DNA from: an uncultured Bacillaceae bacterium
GTDB taxonomy: Bacteria; Bacillota; Bacilli; Bacillales; Cytobacillaceae
NCBI GenBank assembly: GCA_937995745.1
Contig: CALKIU010000089.1
Location: forward strand, 1 to 13,203
Direction of reading: 5' to 3'
Length of the DNA stretch: 13,203 nt
The notes beneath the pieces were generated by a model. The model was not told the DNA's origin and searched no databases. It saw only the letters and a program-made list of their open reading frames with translations. Both the position numbers and the translations under genes were made by a program. Shown piece after piece: positions 1 to 6,274 of the stretch. Each line of letters begins with the position of its first letter. Within the stretch, counting starts at the first letter, position 1.

Positions 1-16
1 TAAAACGGCTTGTCCT

Positions 17-45
17 TTTTTAATTATTGATAGATATTGTATAAT
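17..45 (+). promoter_or_regulatory. Possible promoter of glnS
   Basis: A perfect TATAAT lies at 40-45, about 36 bp before the glnS start codon. The hexamer 17 bp upstream (17-22, TTTTTA) is a poor -35 match, and TTGATA at 27-32 is too close to pair with this -10. The region is very AT-rich, so a chance TATAAT is possible. Confidence 0.4.
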
Positions 46-81
46 ATAGAATAACATTGAAATAAGGAAAGGCTGATAGGA

Positions 82-1728
82 TTGGACAATTCAAACTTTA
101 TCAAAACTATCATGAAGCGGGATTTGGAAACAGGAAAACATAAAGAAATTGTCACCCGTTTTCCGCCTGAGCCGAACGGGTACTTACATATCGGACATGC
201 GAAATCCATTGTGATTAATTTCGGACTTGCGGACGAATTCGGCGGCAGAACGCATTTGCGTTTCGATGACACAAATCCGTTAAAAGAGGACAAAGAATAT
301 GTGGAAGCGATAAAAGAAGACGTAAAATGGCTCGGATATGAATGGGAAGAACTTTATTTTGCGTCTGACTATTTTGAGGAAATGTACAACCGGGCGGTTC
401 TTCTCATCAAAAAGGGATTGGCTTATGTGGACGATCTATCCCCCGAAGAAATTCGCGAGTACAGGGGGACCTTGACGGAACCTGGAAAAGAAAGCCCGTA
501 CCGAAACCGCTCCGTGGAAGAAAACCTCGAGTTGTTCGAAAGAATGAGAAAGGGAGAGTTTAAAGAAGGGGAAAAAGTTTTGCGGGCGAAAATTGACATG
601 GCGTCTCCCAATATTAATATGCGCGATCCTGTCATTTACCGGATCGTACATGCCACGCATCATAATACGGGAGACAAATGGTGCATTTATCCGACTTACA
701 GTTTCGCCCACCCCTTGGAAGATGCGATTGAAGGCATCACCCATTCCCTTTGCACCACGGAATTTGAAGATCAAAGACCCCTTTATGACTGGGTCGTCAG
801 GGAATGTGAAATGGAACACGTTCCTCAACAAATCGAGTTTGGAAGGTTGAATCTTTCCAACACGGTGATGAGCAAAAGAAAATTAAAACAACTTGTCGAC
901 AATAAAATCGTCGACGGCTGGGACGATCCCCGCATGCCCACCATCTCCGGCCTGCGGAGAAGAGGGTATACACCGGAGTCGATCCGCGAATTCGTGAAAG
1001 CGACCGGTGTCGGGAAAACTTCCGGGGTGGTCGATTACCGGATGCTTGAACATTTTGTGCGGGAAGATTTAAAATTAAAAGCCCCGCGCACGATGGCTGT
1101 TTTGCGCCCGCTTAAAGTCGTGATTACAAACTACCCGGAAGGGCAAATTGAATGGCTGGATGCGGAAAATAATCCGGAAAATCCGGAAATGGGCACGAGA
1201 AAAATTCCATTTTCCCGTGAAATCTACATTGAACAAGAAGACTTTATGGAAAATCCGCCGAAAAAATACTTCCGTCTTTATCCCGGCAATGAAGTCCGCT
1301 TGAAACATGCTTACTTTATCAAATGCCACGATGTGATCAAGGATGAAGACGGCAATATCGTGGAAATTCACTGCACATACGATCCGGAAACAAAAAGCGG
1401 CACGGGCTTTACAGGACGGAAAGTGAAAGGAACGATCCATTGGGTGGAAGCATCCCACGCCGTACCGGCAGAATTCAGGCTGTACGGCCCCCTTCTCCTT
1501 GACGAAGAAGAAGGAGAAGAGGAAAAAGATTTCCTTGAACGGGTCAACCCGAAATCCTTGGAAATTTGTCACGGATTTGTGGAACCCCATTTGAAAGATG
1601 TCAAAGGTCATGACAAATTCCAATTCTTCCGTCACGGATACTTCAATGCCGATCCGAAGCATACAAAAGAAGGTAAACCCGTTTTTAATCTCACTGTTTC
1701 GTTGAAAAGTTCGTTTAAATTAAAATAA
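82..1728 (+). CDS. glnS: Glutaminyl-tRNA synthetase (GlnRS)
   Basis: This enzyme charges tRNA-Gln directly with glutamine using ATP, in the cytoplasm. The 548-residue product is close to the length of E. coli GlnRS. The class I catalytic domain has PPEPNGYLHIGH near residues 28-39 (HIGH box at 36-39) and the second signature VMSKRKL with MSKR at 263-266. The C-terminal half is the beta-barrel anticodon-binding region of the GlnRS type, which distinguishes it from bacterial GluRS. The start is TTG at 82, preceded by AAGGAAAGG at 64-72. An ATG inside the gene (112) has no comparable site and would remove N-terminal residues. The gene stands alone between a possible promoter and a strong terminator. 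Many Bacilli lack glnS and make Gln-tRNA-Gln by transamidation with GatCAB, so its presence is a lineage-specific trait. The assignment is firm; only the start codon is inferred. Confidence 0.95.
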   Translation: MDNSNFIKTIMKRDLETGKHKEIVTRFPPEPNGYLHIGHAKSIVINFGLADEFGGRTHLRFDDTNPLKEDKEYVEAIKEDVKWLGYEWEELYFASDYFEEMYNRAVLLIKKGLAYVDDLSPEEIREYRGTLTEPGKESPYRNRSVEENLELFERMRKGEFKEGEKVLRAKIDMASPNINMRDPVIYRIVHATHHNTGDKWCIYPTYSFAHPLEDAIEGITHSLCTTEFEDQRPLYDWVVRECEMEHVPQQIEFGRLNLSNTVMSKRKLKQLVDNKIVDGWDDPRMPTISGLRRRGYTPESIREFVKATGVGKTSGVVDYRMLEHFVREDLKLKAPRTMAVLRPLKVVITNYPEGQIEWLDAENNPENPEMGTRKIPFSREIYIEQEDFMENPPKKYFRLYPGNEVRLKHAYFIKCHDVIKDEDGNIVEIHCTYDPETKSGTGFTGRKVKGTIHWVEASHAVPAEFRLYGPLLLDEEEGEEEKDFLERVNPKSLEICHGFVEPHLKDVKGHDKFQFFRHGYFNADPKHTKEGKPVFNLTVSLKSSFKLK

Positions 1729-1738
1729 CCCATTAAAA

Positions 1739-1779
1739 GGGCTGCCCTGTGAATACCAGCGGCAGCCCCCGTTTTTTTT
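1739..1779. terminator. Bidirectional terminator between glnS and selB
   Basis: An 8-bp stem, GGGCTGCC (1739-1746) with GGCAGCCC (1761-1768), can be extended inward by CTG/CAG. It is followed on the plus strand by an 8-T run (1772-1779). On the minus strand the same hairpin is followed by TTTT (1738-1735). It lies just after the glnS stop and about 25 bp beyond the selB stop, so it can end both convergent transcripts. Confidence 0.9.
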
Positions 1780-1792
1780 CCGGACCGTCAGC

Positions 1793-3682
1793 CTACAGCC
1801 AAACTCTCTTATTATCCACTCTTCTTGTATACCCTTTTGCATCCAGCCGTTCGAGCAAAGGAATGGTGTATTTCCTTGTTAAACCGAGAATGTCCTTCAC
1901 CTCGCCGACGGAAAACTCCGGACCGGTTTCCGCCCGAAGCTTTTCCACAGCATTACGGAAATGGTCGCCGTGCCAATAATACTGGCCGTCGAGAGAAACA
2001 ATCATTCCCTGTTCTTCGAAAAAGCGCCGCATTTCTGAAGCCACTTTTTCCGGAATGCCGGCTTTTTCAAAATAATCTTTTAAATATTGCACTTGGAAAC
2101 CGTCCTTCTTTAAACTCTCAAGCATTTGTTCGGCCCTTTTGCTCCAATTGTCCGGAACGTGCGGTTCAAAATCAGCCAAAGCATAATATTGCTCTTTCCG
2201 TTTAAAGACATTCTTTTTGACCGCTTGTTCCAGACAATAATCCAACAGGTCCCACGGATATTGGTTCTCAAGTGCTTGCAAAAGTTCTTTTTTGTTCAAT
2301 CCTTGCCTCATGGGATGCTGAACGTGCGTATCTCTCAGTCTGTTATACAACTCTTCTTCAATAATTTCCGCAAAGGCGGCTAAAGAATAAACATTCTTGC
2401 CGTAAAGAATGAAATCATCTTTTTTCAATTCTTGTTCCAATGTGTGCCGGTCCAGGGAGGTTCGGACCAATAATTCGTCAAAGGAAAGGCCTTTTGCTTC
2501 TTTTAAAGCAGAAACGATTCTTTCACCCGGTGTGCCGATTTTCTTCTTCTCCAACCGGGCGATTGTTTGCTCGCCGAAGCGGTATTTTTGTCCTTGAGGG
2601 TCGATGACCCAGCCTCCGCCAATCGTTTCTTGGGGGCTCGGGCGCCGCAAAATAAAACGGTCTCCCCTCTTTGTGACCACTTCTTCGTCCAAGCGAATTT
2701 GACAAAGAATTTCGTCCTCTTCTTCTTTCAATTCGTTTCTGTCAAAGAAAACGATCCTTCCCATGACCTCTGCCGTGCCGATATGCAGTTTTACGGGCAT
2801 ACGCTGTTTCACTATATATTCCAAATCGTCCACTATTCTTAAAGCGACATCGAGCGTTCGCGTCACGCTGAAATGTTCGGTGGATACGAGCACATCTCCC
2901 CGTTCAATCTCCTCTTTTGTCACGCCGGATAAGTTAAACGCCGCCCTTTGTCCGGCAAATGCCCGCTTGACGTTTTTATGATGCACCTGAATTTGCCTGA
3001 CCTTTACTTTAATTCCTTTCGGCATGATTGTTAAAAACTGCCCTTCTTCCGCACAGCCTTCATAAACCGTGCCTCTGACGACCGTTCCCTGCCCTTTTAC
3101 CGTAAAGACCTGATCGATCGGCAGGCGGAAAGGCCCGCTGATGTCGCGGGAATGTTTCTTCCTCAATAAAGCTATAATGCCGCTTTTTAATTCTTCAATC
3201 CCTTTGCCGGACAAACTGTCTACGAGGATCAGAGGAGCGTCTTCAAAGACAGTTCCTTTCAATTCCTCTAAAATGTCTTCTTTGACCAGTTCAATCAATT
3301 CCTCATCGACCAAATCGATTTTTGTTACGGCAACAATCCCGTCTTTAATGCCGAGGAAACCGAGTATGTCAAGGTGTTCTTTCGTTTGCGGCATGACTCC
3401 TTCATCCGCGGCAATCACAAGGACGACCAAATCAATGCCCGCCACACCCGCGATCATTTGCCTGATAAACCGTTCATGCCCGGGCACGTCCACAACGGAT
3501 ATCTGAATTTCCTCGTCTTCGTACAATGGCGCAAATCCCAATTCAATCGAAATGCGCCGTTCTTTTTCCTCCTTAAGGCGGTCCGTGTCCACATTGGTCA
3601 ACGCTTTCGTCAATGTCGTTTTACCGTGATCGATATGCCCTGCCATACCGATGGTGTAATATTTTTTCACCGCTCCGTTCAC
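1793..3682 (-). CDS. selB: Selenocysteine-specific elongation factor SelB
   Basis: SelB is a translational GTPase that brings Sec-tRNA(Sec) to ribosomes paused at an in-frame UGA next to a SECIS hairpin. The 629-residue product has the full-length SelB architecture. The G domain carries P-loop GHIDHGKT (15-22), DVPGHE (65-70), the family-typical AADEGVMPQTKEHLDIL (91-107) and TKID (120-123). EF-Tu-like barrels follow, then C-terminal winged helices ending in DILGLTRKYTIPLLE, the SECIS-binding WH4 signature. Switch I reads RRISIELGFA where many SelBs have RG(I/M)TIDLGFA, so the Mg-coordinating Thr appears as Ser. The start is a GTG: 3682 lies only 2 bp after GGAAGG, whereas GTG 3670 lies 14 bp from it, so either is possible and no good ATG exists. 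The gene begins 23 bp after the PP-loop ATPase stop, as one operon. No selA, selD or selC is visible in this window. Confidence 0.93.
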   Translation of the reverse strand: MNGAVKKYYTIGMAGHIDHGKTTLTKALTNVDTDRLKEEKERRISIELGFAPLYEDEEIQISVVDVPGHERFIRQMIAGVAGIDLVVLVIAADEGVMPQTKEHLDILGFLGIKDGIVAVTKIDLVDEELIELVKEDILEELKGTVFEDAPLILVDSLSGKGIEELKSGIIALLRKKHSRDISGPFRLPIDQVFTVKGQGTVVRGTVYEGCAEEGQFLTIMPKGIKVKVRQIQVHHKNVKRAFAGQRAAFNLSGVTKEEIERGDVLVSTEHFSVTRTLDVALRIVDDLEYIVKQRMPVKLHIGTAEVMGRIVFFDRNELKEEEDEILCQIRLDEEVVTKRGDRFILRRPSPQETIGGGWVIDPQGQKYRFGEQTIARLEKKKIGTPGERIVSALKEAKGLSFDELLVRTSLDRHTLEQELKKDDFILYGKNVYSLAAFAEIIEEELYNRLRDTHVQHPMRQGLNKKELLQALENQYPWDLLDYCLEQAVKKNVFKRKEQYYALADFEPHVPDNWSKRAEQMLESLKKDGFQVQYLKDYFEKAGIPEKVASEMRRFFEEQGMIVSLDGQYYWHGDHFRNAVEKLRAETGPEFSVGEVKDILGLTRKYTIPLLERLDAKGYTRRVDNKRVWL

Positions 3683-3705
3683 TTCCTTCCATGCTGAAAT
3701 TGCTG

Positions 3706-4377
3706 CTATGAAAGCCAGACCCGGGAAAATTCCAGTTTTCGCGATTTCTCCAGCAAAATCGTTTCACTGCCAGAGAGAAAAATTCGTTTTTTGAAAAGCG
3801 GTCCGTCGTAAACAAATGTGTGGTATTCACCTGACTCCCCCATCGGACAAACATCTTCCTTTTGTATATCCTCTACAAAACTGTCATCCAACTCCCTGCC
3901 CAGCCAACGGGGGGAAAGACAGTCTTCCATGATTTTAACGACTTTTGCTTTATATCCAGAATCAACGAATTGTTTTAAAGCTTGAAGAGCGTGCTCCTGT
4001 TTTGTCCATAACGGATAATTTGCGGATAAACCGGCTTCTTTTGCCACTTCTTCACCCCATCGGCGATGCTCGTCCAAGTACAGATCCCCATAAGCAATGC
4101 CGGTAATTCCCATCGTATTTTTTAAATGTTTTAGACTTTCAACAAATCTTTCTTTGTAACTGTCATAAGTACATTCTATAAAAAACACCGGAATATCGAG
4201 AGCCTTTCCCTGCAATAAAATCATTTCCGCTTTTTCCCCGTGCGCAAATGTTCTTCCCAATTCCGCGGGAACGGTCGTGACAAGAACGGCGACGTTTTTG
4301 CCTTGTTCTTTTAAAGTATGCAGTGCCATGCAGGCATCTTTTCCACCGCTCCATGACAATGCCAGTTTTTCATCCAT
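3706..4377 (-). CDS. Dph6/MJ0570-family PP-loop ATPase (diphthine-ammonia ligase-like)
   Basis: The 223-residue product belongs to the Diphthami_syn_2 family of N-type ATP pyrophosphatases. The PP-loop SWSGGKDA is at residues 8-15. The family signature GDLYLDEHRRW is at 97-107, followed by AGLSANYPLW, and the C-terminal GESGEYHTFVYDGPLF begins at 180. In archaea and eukaryotes, relatives amidate diphthine on EF2. Bacteria are not known to make diphthamide, so the true substrate is unknown; an ATP-dependent amidation or thiolation-type reaction through an adenylated intermediate is the safe statement. The ATG at 4377 was chosen because GGGGGAA lies just upstream; an in-frame ATG at 4392 and a longer ORF reaching 4464 have weaker sites and add residues unlike the family. 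It is the first gene of an operon with selB, 23 bp apart, under an extended -10 promoter. The family call is firm; the bacterial function is not. Confidence 0.85.
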   Translation of the reverse strand: MDEKLALSWSGGKDACMALHTLKEQGKNVAVLVTTVPAELGRTFAHGEKAEMILLQGKALDIPVFFIECTYDSYKERFVESLKHLKNTMGITGIAYGDLYLDEHRRWGEEVAKEAGLSANYPLWTKQEHALQALKQFVDSGYKAKVVKIMEDCLSPRWLGRELDDSFVEDIQKEDVCPMGESGEYHTFVYDGPLFKKRIFLSGSETILLEKSRKLEFSRVWLS

Positions 4378-4462
4378 GCGGTTTTCCCCCATTTTCTTTA
4401 TAAACAGCTCTGTTGTTTTCATTTGGATAATAAAATATAACAGAAAAAAATTTACCAATCTC

Positions 4463-4471
4463 ATTATACCA
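4463..4471 (-). promoter_or_regulatory. Extended -10 promoter of the PP-loop ATPase/selB operon
   Basis: On the minus strand TGG-TATAAT (4471-4463) is an extended -10 element with a perfect hexamer. No convincing -35 is seen 17 bp upstream, which is common with extended -10 sites. It would start transcription near 4456 and leave an untranslated leader of about 80 bases before the ATG at 4377. Confidence 0.6.
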
Positions 4472-4583
4472 AAGCAGTCCCATAGATGATTCTAAAACAG
4501 AAACAACGGCAGTTATTATATAAAAAACAGCTCCGAACCGCCGCGGCGCAGGCAGGCCAAATACTAAAAACCCACCGGAAATC

Positions 4584-4612
4584 AAAACAGCCCGGCCGAA
4601 ACGGCCGGGCTG
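4584..4612 (-). terminator. Terminator of the cold-shock gene
   Basis: An 11-bp perfect stem, CAGCCCGGCCG (4612-4602 when read on the minus strand) with CGGCCGGGCTG (4598-4588), has a 3-base loop and is followed by TTTT. It lies 14 bp past the csp stop codon and isolates csp from the downstream operon. Confidence 0.88.
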
Positions 4613-4626
4613 ATAAATGGCAGTCA

Positions 4627-4827
4627 TTAAAGTTTCACGACATTTGCTGCTTGAGGTCCGCGTGCACCTTCCACAATATCAAATGTCACTTCTTGACCTT
4701 CTTCTAAAGTTTTAAAACCTTCAGCTTGGATAGCGGAATAATGAACGAAAACATCATTTCCGTTTTCTACTTCGATAAAACCATAACCCTTTTCTGCATT
4801 AAACCATTTAACTTTACCGTAATTCAT
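4627..4827 (-). CDS. CspA-family cold-shock protein
   Basis: A 66-residue single-domain OB-fold RNA/DNA chaperone that melts structured mRNA, best known for help at low temperature and in stationary phase. GKVKWFNAEKGYGFIEV contains RNP1 (KGYGFIEV, 13-20), and VFVHYSAI (26-33) contains RNP2. The end, GPQAANVVKL, is as in Bacillus CspB/CspD. Two nucleic-acid-stacking positions that are Phe in B. subtilis CspB are Tyr here (15 and 30). The ATG at 4827 follows AGGAGGA with 8 bases of spacing. The gene has its own promoter, a leader of roughly 140 bases and its own terminator, so it is a single-gene unit. The family assignment is certain; which B. subtilis paralog it matches cannot be decided here. 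Confidence 0.97.
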   Translation of the reverse strand: MNYGKVKWFNAEKGYGFIEVENGNDVFVHYSAIQAEGFKTLEEGQEVTFDIVEGARGPQAANVVKL

Positions 4828-4968
4828 TAAAAAATCCTCCTATTGGCTCGCAAGCCGTACAAAAATATTTGCCATTTACAACGTATTGCATTTCCAGCCT
4901 ATCCAAACGAAAGTGTAAAACTTTGGAAAAAGGTCTTGCGAAATAGCCATACGGTGCAAAACGGCTAT
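4828..4968 (-). promoter_or_regulatory. Long structured 5' leader of the cold-shock gene
   Basis: The predicted transcript carries about 140 untranslated bases. It opens with a possible stem ATAGCC/GGCTAT (4968-4963 with 4948-4943). Just before the ribosome binding site is a small hairpin GGCT-TGCG-AGCC (4856-4845) directly followed by CCAATAGGAGG. Long structured leaders are typical of cold-induced csp mRNAs, where temperature-dependent folding governs translation. The role here is inferred from position only. Confidence 0.55.
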
Positions 4969-4973
4969 GCTTA

Positions 4974-5002
4974 ACTTTAACATTGTTTAGTGATGATGTC
5001 AA
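4974..5002 (-). promoter_or_regulatory. Sigma-A-type promoter of the cold-shock gene
   Basis: On the minus strand a perfect TTGACA (5002-4997) is followed after 17 bp by TAAAGT (4979-4974), which matches 4 of 6 consensus bases. The predicted transcript start is near 4967. Confidence 0.65.
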
Positions 5003-5042
5003 CGTAAAAACGAAAAATAACAAGTTCTTTTGCAAAAACCGT

Positions 5043-5189
5043 TTATCCCCATCTTCCTTGCATGCGTTCAGGCAGGTTTTGAATGGATTGGATGACCATG
5101 TCCAATTTTGCTTCCATTCTATGAAGCAAATAGAGAGTCACTACCACCGGAAATCCGACTTCACTCAGCAAAGTGATGAAAGGATCCAA
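5043..5189 (-). CDS. YvrJ-family small membrane protein
   Basis: A 48-residue protein (57 if begun at the in-frame ATG at 5216). It has one hydrophobic N-terminal segment, FITLLSEVGFPVVVTLYLL, followed by a charged amphipathic helix, HRMEAKLDMVIQSIQNLPER. This pattern, and the SEVGFPVVVTLYLLHRMEAKLD core, fit the YvrJ family (about 45-50 residues, function unknown). The TTG at 5189 is preferred because AAGGGTG ends 7 bases upstream, while the ATG at 5216 has no site and sits right behind a terminator T-run; a GTG at 5195 is a third option. The layout (one membrane span plus cytoplasmic helix) recalls BhlA-type phage holin-like proteins, but that is only a resemblance. It follows DUF1659 and DUF2922 on the same strand, and no terminator separates it from the csp promoter. 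Confidence 0.8.
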   Translation of the reverse strand: MDPFITLLSEVGFPVVVTLYLLHRMEAKLDMVIQSIQNLPERMQGRWG

Positions 5190-5220
5190 CTCCACACACC
5201 CTTTTCCGTGATTCATTTTG

Positions 5221-5247
5221 AAAAAAGGCCGGTTAAAATTACCGGCC
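5221..5247 (-). terminator. Intrinsic terminator between DUF2922 gene and yvrJ
   Basis: Read on the minus strand, GGCCGGT (5247-5241), a 7-base loop and ACCGGCC (5233-5227) are followed by six Ts (5226-5221). It lies 28 bp past the DUF2922 stop and about 30 bp before the likely yvrJ start, with no room for a promoter in between, so yvrJ depends on readthrough or on an upstream internal promoter. Confidence 0.85.
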
Positions 5248-5274
5248 TGTTCGGTTCATTTGATCGATTCAAAA

Positions 5275-5490
5275 TTATAATTCATAATCGGTAACATTTC
5301 TTTCAATCACCCGGGCTCCTTTTACGGCGGCAAGGGCACCGTTCGGCGTATGGAACACGTCAATACTGATTAATTGTTCCATGGCCGAGCGGACGGCGTA
5401 CGGATCAATCGGTTCTTTGGGCGACTCCAATGTAATATTTGCCGTTTTTCCATTCTCAGTCACAAATTGTAATTGTAACGTTTTCATCAT
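5275..5490 (-). CDS. DUF2922 family protein
   Basis: A 71-residue (70 if begun at the second ATG, 5487) soluble protein: KTLQLQFVTENGKTANITLESPKEPIDP near the start, then a helix AVRSAMEQLISIDVFHTPNGAL and a strand-rich end, AAVKGARVIERNVTDYEL. This is the standard DUF2922 length and pattern; the function is unknown. It follows the DUF1659 gene by 19 bp with its own site GGGAGGAG (5502-5495), which suits either ATG. A strong terminator lies directly after the stop. DUF2922 and DUF1659 genes commonly travel together in Bacilli and Clostridia, often with yvrJ, which supports a shared function. Confidence 0.85.
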   Translation of the reverse strand: MMKTLQLQFVTENGKTANITLESPKEPIDPYAVRSAMEQLISIDVFHTPNGALAAVKGARVIERNVTDYEL

Positions 5491-5509
5491 CTATCTCCTC
5501 CCTTCAAGT

Positions 5510-5728
5510 TTACATAATGATGTCGAAATTATCCGCCCGTTCCACTCCGACAAGTGGAAGCTCGCATAATCCGGCAAGCGCTTGAGCTGCTTCTGCCAAT
5601 TGGGCCGCTGTCGCTTCTTTTTTGATATTGTTGTAAGTTTTTGTTCTGTAAACGGGCTCGCCTTTCTCATTTATTCCGGTTTCAAACAACAACTTAAGTT
5701 TTGTGTCTTTGATGATTGCTTCGGCCAT
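5510..5728 (-). CDS. DUF1659 family protein
   Basis: A 72-residue soluble protein: AIIKDTKLKLLFETGINEKGEPVYRTKTYNNIK, then a helix TAAQLAEAAQALAGLCELPLVGVERAD and the end FDIIM. This matches the DUF1659 pattern in length and layout; the function is unknown. The ATG at 5728 is set by an almost perfect AAAGGAGGTGA (5744-5734); the longer reading to 5830 adds residues with no family support. It is the first gene of the minus-strand DUF1659-DUF2922-yvrJ series and diverges from the holin-like gene. No convincing promoter is visible; TATATA at 5753-5758 is the only -10-like site and lacks a -35. Confidence 0.87.
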   Translation of the reverse strand: MAEAIIKDTKLKLLFETGINEKGEPVYRTKTYNNIKKEATAAQLAEAAQALAGLCELPLVGVERADNFDIIM

Positions 5729-5834
5729 CGTTTTCACCTCCTTTCGCCATCTATATATAAACGAACCGGCAAAAAGGATATGGGGGCGGTAAATTTTTTT
5801 GGAAAAGAAACAAACGTCCGCAAACTTCATAGTG

Positions 5835-5843
5835 TGATATAAA
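5835..5843 (+). promoter_or_regulatory. Possible extended -10 promoter of the holin-like gene
   Basis: TGA-TATAAA at 5835-5843 fits an extended -10 element (TGn plus a 5/6 hexamer), about 28 bp upstream of the GTG start. No -35 is apparent. This is a tentative call. Confidence 0.35.
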
Positions 5844-5871
5844 CTTGTTCTTTTTTGGGGTGAATCTGAAA

Positions 5872-6147
5872 GTGGATCTTATTGATTTTTTAAGCTCAGA
5901 TTATGTCGTCATCATTCCCGCCCTCTGGATTTTAGGTTTTGCACTTAAACAAACCCCGAAAGTTCCCGATTGGTCAATCATCTGGATATTAACCTTTTTT
6001 GCATTGACAATAAGCATCTTATTTTTTGGCTTTTCACTGGAAAGCATCACAAACGGCATCATCGCCGCCGGAACGGCCGTATACGGTCACCAAATGATCA
6101 AACAAACGGCAAAAAAACGGAAAACAGACAAAAAACACAAAAAATAA
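5872..6147 (+). CDS. Hol44-like (holin superfamily V) small membrane protein
   Basis: A 91-residue protein with three hydrophobic segments: VVIIPALWILGFAL (about residues 11-25), WSIIWILTFFALTISILFFGF (34-54) and SITNGIIAAGTAVYGHQMI (57-75). The signature ALKQTPKVPDWSI follows the first span, and a very basic tail, KKRKTDKKHKK, ends the protein. This is the pattern of the phage holin Hol44 family. Holins make membrane lesions that release endolysin, but no lysin or phage gene is near, so a non-lytic chromosomal role is plausible. The GTG at 5872 was chosen since GGGGTGA ends 8 bases upstream; a TTG at 5845 in the same frame has no site and adds a phenylalanine-rich stretch. It diverges from DUF1659 across about 143 bp and ends in its own terminator. 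Confidence 0.75.
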   Translation: MDLIDFLSSDYVVIIPALWILGFALKQTPKVPDWSIIWILTFFALTISILFFGFSLESITNGIIAAGTAVYGHQMIKQTAKKRKTDKKHKK

Positions 6148-6245
6148 GAAATTTGGCATTCCAACCTTTAAAATTTTTAATAATAAGTATAAAAAACCCA
6201 TGCTTGGCCAAAATAGAAATGTAAATGTTTAGCCTCTCCCCCCGT

Positions 6246-6274
6246 CTCTGCCGGTTTTCCGGCAGAGTTTTTTT
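6246..6274 (+). terminator. Terminator of the holin-like gene
   Basis: A 9-bp perfect stem, CTCTGCCGG (6246-6254) and CCGGCAGAG (6259-6267), with a TTTT loop, is followed by seven Ts (6268-6274). It lies about 100 bp after the holin-like stop. Confidence 0.92.

Noticed and set aside
3683..4626. A tRNA(Sec) gene (selC) beside selB.
   Set aside because: Intergenic regions around the operon were read on both strands and show no long acceptor stem, TTCGA-type T loop or CCA end.
4370..4627. 85-codon minus-strand frame overlapping the PP-loop ATPase promoter.
   Set aside because: It spans the csp terminator and the promoter of the operon, lacks a ribosome binding site and has a low-complexity translation.
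5760..5872. Possible second or degraded c-di-AMP riboswitch upstream of the holin-like gene, suggested by the shared GGGGTGAATC block.
   Set aside because: The other obligatory blocks (GTAGGGC, CCGTCAGCTAACCTCG, closing stem) and a terminator are absent; the block works simply as a ribosome binding site.
5043..6147. Prophage remnant, suggested by the holin-like gene.
   Set aside because: No endolysin, tail, portal, integrase or attachment site is seen, and DUF1659, DUF2922 and YvrJ genes are common in chromosomes without phage context.
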